A stretch of 64,000 nt of DNA from an uncultured Flavobacteriaceae bacterium (GTDB taxonomy: Bacteria; Bacteroidota; Bacteroidia; Flavobacteriales; Flavobacteriaceae). Of the stretch, positions 59,969 through 64,000 are shown piece after piece. Under the pieces are notes generated by a model. That model worked only from the letters and a program-made list of their open reading frames with translations, ran no database searches and was not told the origin of the DNA. The stretch covers positions 154,821 through 218,820 of the forward strand of contig CANMSA010000010.1 in assembly GCA_947500385.1 (NCBI GenBank), in the 5' to 3' direction. The translations under genes were made by a program, and so were the position numbers. How positions within the stretch are numbered: position 1 is the first letter of the stretch; each line of letters opens with the position of its first letter.

Positions 59969-60462
59969 ACAATTGGTAGTCCTGTTTTGTACATGACCCT
60001 TTTTACATCAGCTTTAACGTAAAGGGGATGTCTTGGAGTCCCATTTTTGTTAAGCATTAAAGCTCTTCCATCAGGGAACATTCGGGCAATCGTCTTAGCC
60101 CTGTTATTGGCTTGTTCAAAATTTCCCCATGCGAATACAACTTCACTAGCTAAATTTCCGAAATAAGGTAATGTAAGGTCATTATTACCAATAGGATCTG
60201 GGTGAGATTCTAATATTTTCGGATCCGTAGATACGATTCCAAATAGATTACACATTACCACTCCGCCATACCCCCAGTCAAATGCAAAATTTACAACTCT
60301 TCGAATAGTAGGGTCATTTTGTGTTTCGTTTGCTGTTGAAGGATTCAACCCGATAAACAATACAAAAGGCTTTTCCGATGACCATATGCGCCATAATGCA
60401 TATCGATACTTCCGATCAGAACTAAACTTTGCTCCGTTAGAATTCTTTTTAAAAAGTTCCAT
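59965..60462 (-). CDS. DUF1643 protein
   Basis: A 165-aa protein with the DUF1643 pattern: YALWRIWSSEKPFVLFIGLNPSTANETQNDPTIRRVVNFAFDWGYGGVVMCNLFGIVSTDP ... VVFAWGN ... LMLNKNGTPRHPLYV. The family is frequent in phages and has no confirmed activity; the fold has been compared to uracil-glycosylase-like or nucleotide-binding domains (from memory). Early operon, upstream of the primase. Confidence 0.85.
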   Translation of the reverse strand: MELFKKNSNGAKFSSDRKYRYALWRIWSSEKPFVLFIGLNPSTANETQNDPTIRRVVNFAFDWGYGGVVMCNLFGIVSTDPKILESHPDPIGNNDLTLPYFGNLASEVVFAWGNFEQANNRAKTIARMFPDGRALMLNKNGTPRHPLYVKADVKRVMYKTGLPIV

Positions 60463-60477
60463 GATTCATCATATTTT

Positions 60478-60520
60478 AAAGAAAGCGGGGTTGCGCACCC
60501 AACGTTTTATACGGCCCCGC
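60478..60520 (-). terminator. Internal terminator/attenuator in early operon
   Basis: Stem GCGGGG (60485-60490)/CCCCGC (60515-60520) with an inner GTTG/CAAC helix; on the minus strand it is followed by TTTCTTT. A second hairpin (GGCAC/GTGCC) stands next to it. It separates the 155-aa gene from the DUF1643/primase genes and may limit or delay replication gene expression. Confidence 0.6.
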
Positions 60521-60550
60521 TATCATGGCACTTGCTCCAGTGCCGATTTT

Positions 60551-61018
60551 TTATTGTTGCAATACTTCAGCTGCGCTGACGGTTTCAAACACCACCTCAA
60601 TAGCCTCACAGGGTTCACGATGTCGCAGTAGGGTTTCCAATTGGCGATCATATGCTTCGATTTTGGTTTGGTAGTACTGGGTCAACGTATATTTATCTGC
60701 AGGTGCAAAAGAGGAATCTTCCAATGAGATAAGTTGATCCATCACTTCCTGCTTCCGGGCCTTTACCTCTCGGTACACTTTTCTGTTTTTTACCATCAGC
60801 TGGTAATAGGCTGCATTCAACATGATAGCCTCTGCGATGTTTTTCGCCGTCTTTATCGAGGCAACGGCGGCTTCCTTTAAATTGGTTCGTAAGCGGTTTT
60901 CTTCCTGTAAAATGGTAATGGTATGTGGTACCAATTCTATTGGCCAATCTCTGGGGCGATCTTCCTGTACAATAGCAAGGCATTCGCTTGGGGTAAACTT
61001 TAAGCTTGTAGGGTTCAT
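60551..61018 (-). CDS. Early helical phage protein
   Basis: A 155-aa helical protein (CLAIVQEDRPRDWPIELVPHTITILQEENRLRTNLKEAAVASIKTAKNIAEAIMLNAAYYQLMVKNRKVYREVKARKQEV) with a coiled-coil centre and no recognised family. Encoded 2 bp after the LuxR-HTH gene. By position it may be a replication or transcription accessory protein. Confidence 0.5.
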   Translation of the reverse strand: MNPTSLKFTPSECLAIVQEDRPRDWPIELVPHTITILQEENRLRTNLKEAAVASIKTAKNIAEAIMLNAAYYQLMVKNRKVYREVKARKQEVMDQLISLEDSSFAPADKYTLTQYYQTKIEAYDRQLETLLRHREPCEAIEVVFETVSAAEVLQQ

Positions 61019-61020
61019 GG

Positions 61021-61614
61021 CTATATTCTTTCGTTAATCAATTGCAGTAAAAAAGCGCCTTTATTGTCCACGTTCGCTTTCCGGTACAGGTTTCGTTTAT
61101 GCACATCAAAAGTAGAATGTGCGATACCCAGTTCATCGGCTATGGCCTTATCGGGTAAATTGGCGAGCAATAGATCGCAAATCTTGATATCTCGTTTGTT
61201 CAGCGCATGGCCATTTAAGGTAATGTCCTTGGTCATCCACCCGATACTGATACAATCTACCTGATGGCGATAGTTTTCGGCCGGCTGTAGTTCATCTTCT
61301 ACGATATCGGGGGTGAAATCCGCATCGCCGTACATAAAGTAAGTGTAGAGTTCTACCTGCCTATCATAATCATATGCCATTCGACCAATGTCTTGTACCG
61401 CTGCCAAATCTTGGTGGTAACTGGCCGCTAGGAGGTTAAAATACTTCTGAGGGAGGTTTTTAAAGCTGTGCTGATTGCCATATTGGAACCAGATTACTTC
61501 TAAGGTTTGGGGAATTCCGATAAACTCAATGTTACCGTCGTTCGGTAAGGTACCGGCAACTCTTTTATGGTTGCGGAGGGGTTCGGGTTTTTGTACATTT
61601 GTCATGTTAATCAT
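61021..61614 (-). CDS. LuxR/GerE-type HTH early protein
   Basis: A 197-aa protein. The C-terminal 60 residues are a LuxR-type HTH: LNKRDIKICDLLLANLPDKAIADELGIAHSTFDVHKRNLYRKANVDNKGAFLLQLI (pattern ...E..VL.LLA.G.S.KEIA..L.IS..TV..H..NI..KL.). The N-terminal part (FKNLPQKYFNLLAASYHQDLA ... VELYTYFMYGD) is unassigned. Early operon; probably a transcription regulator, perhaps of the early-late switch. Confidence 0.75.
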   Translation of the reverse strand: MINMTNVQKPEPLRNHKRVAGTLPNDGNIEFIGIPQTLEVIWFQYGNQHSFKNLPQKYFNLLAASYHQDLAAVQDIGRMAYDYDRQVELYTYFMYGDADFTPDIVEDELQPAENYRHQVDCISIGWMTKDITLNGHALNKRDIKICDLLLANLPDKAIADELGIAHSTFDVHKRNLYRKANVDNKGAFLLQLINERI

Positions 61615-61643
61615 GCGATTTTAGAATTAATGATTAATAAGAA

Positions 61644-61922
61644 TTAGACCGGGGCTGCCACCCCGGTTTTATTATTGAATAGTTTCTCTTTTCGTTCATT
61701 TTCCGCTTTTATCTCAGCCAGCTTTTGCTCATATGCATTAAGTATGGCCCTCTCGATTTCACGATGGGGCTGCCCGTTCATCACTGTCTGGATCATGGTG
61801 GCCGAATGGGGAAGGCCGTATTTATTGCGTACCCCTAAACGATGTAGCTCTTCAAGGATGGCAGCCGTGTAATGGCCGCCTAACACTTTTTTGATTTTCC
61901 TTCTTTCAGCTTTTGAGATCAT
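61644..61922 (-). CDS. Cro-like early protein
   Basis: A 92-aa protein from ATG 61922 (MISKAERRKIKKVLGGHYTAAILEEL) with a C-terminal helix (REIERAILNAYEQKLAEIKAENERK). It is divergent from the repressor, with the operator region between them. The pattern (KKVLG.HY...V...L...G..N..G..YS..MI..V.NG...H.EIE.AI) is common for small proteins at this place in Flavobacteriaceae prophages. A role as Cro-like switch protein is inferred. A longer frame from 61943 is unlikely. Confidence 0.65.
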   Translation of the reverse strand: MISKAERRKIKKVLGGHYTAAILEELHRLGVRNKYGLPHSATMIQTVMNGQPHREIERAILNAYEQKLAEIKAENERKEKLFNNKTGVAAPV

Positions 61923-62101
61923 ACAAAACGTTTTGCAAACCACCTTACAGTTATCCGTAAGGGTAAATTCTCTTTAGATGGTATATTGTAATAGAAACCT
62001 ACTATTGTAACCGACTTACAATTATGCTATCTTTATGCAGTTAATATGCAACAAAGTAAAGCAAACTTTATTTGTTTTGCAATAAACTTTACTTATTTCT
62101 T
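61923..62101. promoter_or_regulatory. Divergent repressor/cro operator region
   Basis: Visible sites: a 19-bp palindrome ATTGTAA-5nt-TTACAAT (62004-62022) with an extra ATTGTAA at 61985-61991; CCTTAC-8nt-GTAAGG (61943-61962); AAGTAAAG (62054-62061) opposite CTTTACTT (62087-62094); and AAACTTTA twice, 21 bp apart (62063, 62084). The mix suggests separate repressor and Cro-like binding sites around both promoters. Confidence 0.6.
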
Positions 62102-62485
62102 ATGGGAATTAATCAAAAACTGATGCAATTTGTTGATTTCTTGGACGTTAGCCAACGTAAATTCACTAATACCACTGGTCTAGCAGAGGGGGCTTTAAGG
62201 GGTGGAAGGAGCGTTTCGGTCGAAAGTTTAATAAAAATAAAGCAAACTTACCCCACTTTAAACCTAGATTGGGTTTTGTTTGATAAAGGCGAAATGGTTT
62301 TAAAAGGAGACAAAAGAGTTCAGAATGATGAACCTTTTGAATACAACACTTCTATAGACGACCTAGTCGATCAAAAAATCGATGAGCGCTTCGCGGATAT
62401 TAAAGATACCTTGGCAGAATTGGTCGCCAATGAAATCGAGAAGGAATTGGACAAGGCCAAGGCAAGCACCAAAAGTAAGTCTTAG
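62102..62485 (+). CDS. Prophage repressor, cassette gene 4 (prophage copy)
   Basis: A 127-aa HTH repressor from ATG 62102. A TTG at 62072 would add residues inside the operator. The DNA-binding part (KLMQFVDFLDVSQRKFTNTTGLAEGALRGGRSVSVESLIKIKQTYPTLNLDWVLFDKGEMVL) is the usual Bacteroidetes prophage type, with the LNLDWVLFDKGEM linker, followed by an acidic helical tail (DDLVDQKIDERFADIKDTLAELVANEIEKELDK). Divergent from the cro-like gene and convergent (4-bp overlap) with the 66-aa gene. Maintains lysogeny. Confidence 0.82.
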   Translation: MGINQKLMQFVDFLDVSQRKFTNTTGLAEGALRGGRSVSVESLIKIKQTYPTLNLDWVLFDKGEMVLKGDKRVQNDEPFEYNTSIDDLVDQKIDERFADIKDTLAELVANEIEKELDKAKASTKSKS

Positions 62486-62682
62486 TTTTTGGGTTTAATG
62501 GCCATTAACTTTTTGAGGGCCGTTTCTTCTTCCTGGCTTATTTGAGGATTTCGCAGGTGAATCTCCAGTTCCATTTTCAATAGCTTAAGTTCATACACAT
62601 ACTGATCAGGATCTAAACTCTTTTTGCGCTTTTTGAGTTTTTTAAAATCCCGCAAGATTTCAAGTGTTCGTTTGGTGGCCAT
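62482..62682 (-). CDS. Small helical protein, cassette gene 3 (prophage copy)
   Basis: A 66-aa basic helical protein (LEILRDFKKLKKRKKSLDPDQYVYELKLLKMELEIHLRNPQISQEEETALKKLMAI). It ends inside the repressor's stop region (4-bp convergent overlap), and starts 8 bp after the 4-TM gene, so the three genes form a leftward unit. The same order occurs at 4744-4986. Unrecognised. Confidence 0.6.
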   Translation of the reverse strand: MATKRTLEILRDFKKLKKRKKSLDPDQYVYELKLLKMELEIHLRNPQISQEEETALKKLMAIKPKN

Positions 62683-62690
62683 AGGGTATG

Positions 62691-63191
62691 CTAGTTTTCT
62701 TGGGCGATTTCTATTTCATTTTCTATTTCATCGCGCAGGTCTAGTCCTTGGGCGTAAAATCTAAGTTTATGCGAGATTGCCACTAATATGGCCAAAATGG
62801 GAAGTACCACCGGTAGAGAGTACCAAAAATCAAATTCGTCTATATAGGAAATACTGGTGTTTACGACACCCATAATCTGAAAAAGCAACATGGCTATGGG
62901 AACCAAAATGCCCCAACGCCACCAGTACCGGCAAGTAAGGAACCAAATACAGAACCCGATCGCAAAGACCACTTTCGTGAAGAAGTAATAGGCGTAATAA
63001 TTTAGATTGCCATGGGCCCCTGCCTCTATTGAAACACCTAGAATCGTTGTTTCTTCCAATGTGGTCGGTATAAGCCTATAGGCATAAAACAAAAAAGGGA
63101 CAGCCACCAGATATAAACCTGCGGCCATCCCCATAAAGAGTTTGGTTTTTCTATCCGTTCGGAGGCGGAGGAGTTCCTTTATCGATTGCAT
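62691..63191 (-). CDS. 4-TM membrane protein, cassette gene 2 (prophage copy)
   Basis: A 166-aa inner-membrane protein with four helices (KLFMGMAAGLYLVAVPFLFYAY; YYFFTKVVFAIGFCIWFLT; WGILVPIAMLLFQIMGVVNT; FWYSLPVVLPILAILVAIS), a periplasmic loop between the first two, and an acidic tail. Its ATG at 63191 lies out of phase inside the lipoprotein gene (41-nt overlap). Such membrane proteins next to repressors are typical superinfection-exclusion candidates. Homologous in layout, and in part in sequence, to 4082-4732. Confidence 0.7.
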   Translation of the reverse strand: MQSIKELLRLRTDRKTKLFMGMAAGLYLVAVPFLFYAYRLIPTTLEETTILGVSIEAGAHGNLNYYAYYFFTKVVFAIGFCIWFLTCRYWWRWGILVPIAMLLFQIMGVVNTSISYIDEFDFWYSLPVVLPILAILVAISHKLRFYAQGLDLRDEIENEIEIAQEN

Positions 63192-63285
63192 ATACGTCGT
63201 CTTCGGCCGCCGTCGACTCGGTTGTACAAGAAGCGGCGAACATTAAAAATACCATTGCCAGTAAGGCGAAAACTGCTTTTTTCAT
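63151..63285 (-). CDS. Tiny lipoprotein, cassette gene 1 (prophage copy)
   Basis: A 44-aa lipoprotein: MKKAVFALLAMVFLMFAASC with lipobox FAASC at residues 16-20, then TTESTAAEDDVYAIDKGTPP and a Pro-rich end. The EDDVYAIDKG motif matches EDAYEIDAIDKED in the 48-aa product at 3997-4143. It overlaps the 4-TM start by 41 nt. With that protein it probably forms an envelope-located pair expressed in the lysogen. Confidence 0.7.
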   Translation of the reverse strand: MKKAVFALLAMVFLMFAASCTTESTAAEDDVYAIDKGTPPPPNG

Positions 63286-63308
63286 GCTATAAAATTTTTA
63301 GTTATAGC
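63286..63308. promoter_or_regulatory. Inverted repeat before prophage lipoprotein gene
   Basis: GCTATAA (63286-63292) and TTATAGC (63302-63308), 7-bp arms with a 9-nt centre, directly next to the start codon at 63285. It parallels the 15-bp inverted repeat before the chromosomal copy, though the sequences differ. A repressor operator or a leader hairpin is likely. Confidence 0.45.
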
Positions 63309-63617
63309 TTGAAATTACTGGGAATTGCCTTACAAATATTAAAGTATAGCATTAATTATCAATGAGTTATTGACAATCAATAGGGAAGAGACATGTTCAA
63401 AGATAAGGGATGGGCAAGAAACAAAAAAAAAGTATAATCAGATTATAGAAAAACCTTATAAATAACTGTGTATTTCACCCAGTTTCATTAGGGTTTTCCG
63501 TATTTACAACAATTTCAAAGCGTGTTAAAAGCTCGCAAGAAAGACGTAAATATTTGACTAAATTTAGTATAAACCATTGATACCCAATTGTAAGAATTTC
63601 ATTCGAGAATCGGTTTA
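63309..63617. other. AT-rich right-end spacer of prophage
   Basis: About 310 bp without a gene. It holds the promoter region of the lipoprotein cassette and the right arm-type repeats at 63517-63535. Nothing else is recognised. Confidence 0.45.
63517..63535. repeat. Tandem arm-type repeats, right
   Basis: AAAGCGTGTT (63517-63526) followed by AAAAGCTCG (63527-63535), a partial second copy. It matches 20211-20232 in sequence and tandem layout. The distance to attR is 82 bp, against 47 bp from attL to the left copies. Confidence 0.7.
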
Positions 63618-63637
63618 AGTCCAGTTCCCGCTACTAG
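63618..63637 (+). repeat. attR core
   Basis: Identical over 20 bp to the tRNA 3' end at 20144-20163. No tRNA body precedes it, so it is the duplicated attachment site that marks the prophage's right boundary. Confidence 0.93.
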
Positions 63638-63644
63638 TAAAATC

Positions 63645-63674
63645 AAGCCTTCACAGCACCGTGAGGGCTTTTTT
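63645..63674 (+). terminator. Displaced terminator right of attR
   Basis: Arms AAGCCTTCAC (63645-63654) and GTGAGGGCTT (63661-63670, one G-T pair) with a 6-nt loop, then a T run to 63674. Before phage integration it would have ended the tRNA transcript. Confidence 0.85.
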
Positions 63675-63682
63675 ATGTCTTG

Positions 63683-63701
63683 GGTACAACATAGGTACAA
63701 C
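63683..63701. repeat. Tandem GGTACAAC repeats, 11-bp period
   Basis: GGTACAAC at 63683-63690 and 63694-63701, exactly 11 bp apart. Same period and same place (attachment core, terminator, tandem repeat) as the prophage's left end. Possible arm-type sites of another integrase. Confidence 0.45.
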
Positions 63702-64000
63702 AAAGAGGGATTTTTCTTAATCTGTTTTTGTTGATGGCTTTTTGTAATTTATCATATCAAAAAAAAGCATTTAGCATGTTATGGATTATTTTAGAATATA
63801 TTTTTGTGCAAAGTGGTTTTGACCACTTCAAAGATATCTCGGTTCTCTAAATTTTTCTTTAAGGTTTTAACAAATCTCAATGAAAACTTTGCCTGATCCG
63901 AGCGTATAGAATTTGCTTAAATATGAACTCATTTAGACTTTTTTATTTTGAATTTTCTCAAGGCCAAGACTATGAATGACAGGTAGTTGAAACCTTTCCA
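63702..64000. other. Right edge, possible gene remnants
   Basis: No intact gene. On the minus strand a short frame without ATG ends at 63795 (SLRFVKTLKKNLENRDIFEVVKTTL) and another ends near 63929 (WKGFNYLSFIVLAL ... KIKKSK); both look like coding remnants or the ends of a gene with frameshifts. An inverted repeat AAGTGGT/ACCACTT lies at about 63811-63829. The edge is too close to judge further. Confidence 0.3.

Overview
The window looks like a chromosome segment from a Bacteroidetes bacterium, most likely a marine-type member of the Flavobacteriaceae. The signs are a GLPGLI/TonB-receptor-like gene pair, split RHS/YD-repeat proteins with signal peptides ending in -GQ or -AQ, lipoproteins, BACON-type repeats, starts without Shine-Dalgarno sequences, and a tRNA whose CCA end is not encoded. 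No organism name can be read from the sequence itself.

Region 1 (1-20086, host accessory DNA). A surface protein of Ig-like repeats runs in from the left edge. It is followed by a lipoprotein, small unknown genes, and a compact cassette at 3959-5386: a tiny lipoprotein, an out-of-phase overlapping 4-TM protein, a small helical protein and a convergent HTH repressor. Next come a GLPGLI/outer-membrane-barrel pair (6550-9977), a transposase fragment, and a polymorphic-toxin operon (10437-19853). The operon encodes a YD-repeat secreted protein, a small lipocalin-like secreted protein, a large RHS protein ending in a deaminase-type toxin (HAE plus PxCxxC), and a DUF416 protein placed as its immunity partner.

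Region 2 (20144-63637, about 43.5 kb). This is a prophage integrated into the 3' end of a tRNA with CAU anticodon. It is bounded by a 20-bp exact att repeat and carries tandem 11-bp arm-type repeats inside both ends. The tyrosine integrase reads rightward next to the tRNA; nearly all phage genes read leftward. From right to left the order is: lysogeny cassette with repressor and divergent cro-like gene (61.6-63.3 kb); replication genes including a 1155-aa primase-helicase and an adenine methyltransferase (55.1-61.6 kb); an AT-rich plus-strand accessory zone (49.5-55.0 kb) with a HEPN protein, a DUF2806 protein, an SRAP protein and a proteasome-like Ntn-hydrolase/SEC-C protein; capsid and packaging genes (41.5-49.4 kb); a secreted trypsin plus lipoprotein moron (40.3-41.3 kb); portal and connector genes (36.0-40.1 kb); then tail spike, lysis genes, tape measure and BACON-repeat tail protein (21.4-36.0 kb). 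A long-tailed (siphovirus-like) phage is implied by the tape-measure gene. Capsid genes lie upstream of terminase and portal, the reverse of the usual order.

Control. Six late transcription units begin with the same two-box motif (TGTCC plus a T run, then a TTG box at fixed distance). Terminators precede two of them, and a 98-nt branched RNA fold followed by a T6 tract sits inside the tail/lysis unit.

Region 3 (63638-64000). The right flank begins with a terminator and another 11-bp tandem repeat, the same layout as the prophage's own left end, so it may be the remnant of a second element at the same tRNA.

The most unusual items are the lysogeny cassette found twice (inside the prophage and at 4-5.4 kb), the phage-borne proteasome-like protein with T1/D17/K33 in exact register, the late-promoter motif, and the branched RNA element.
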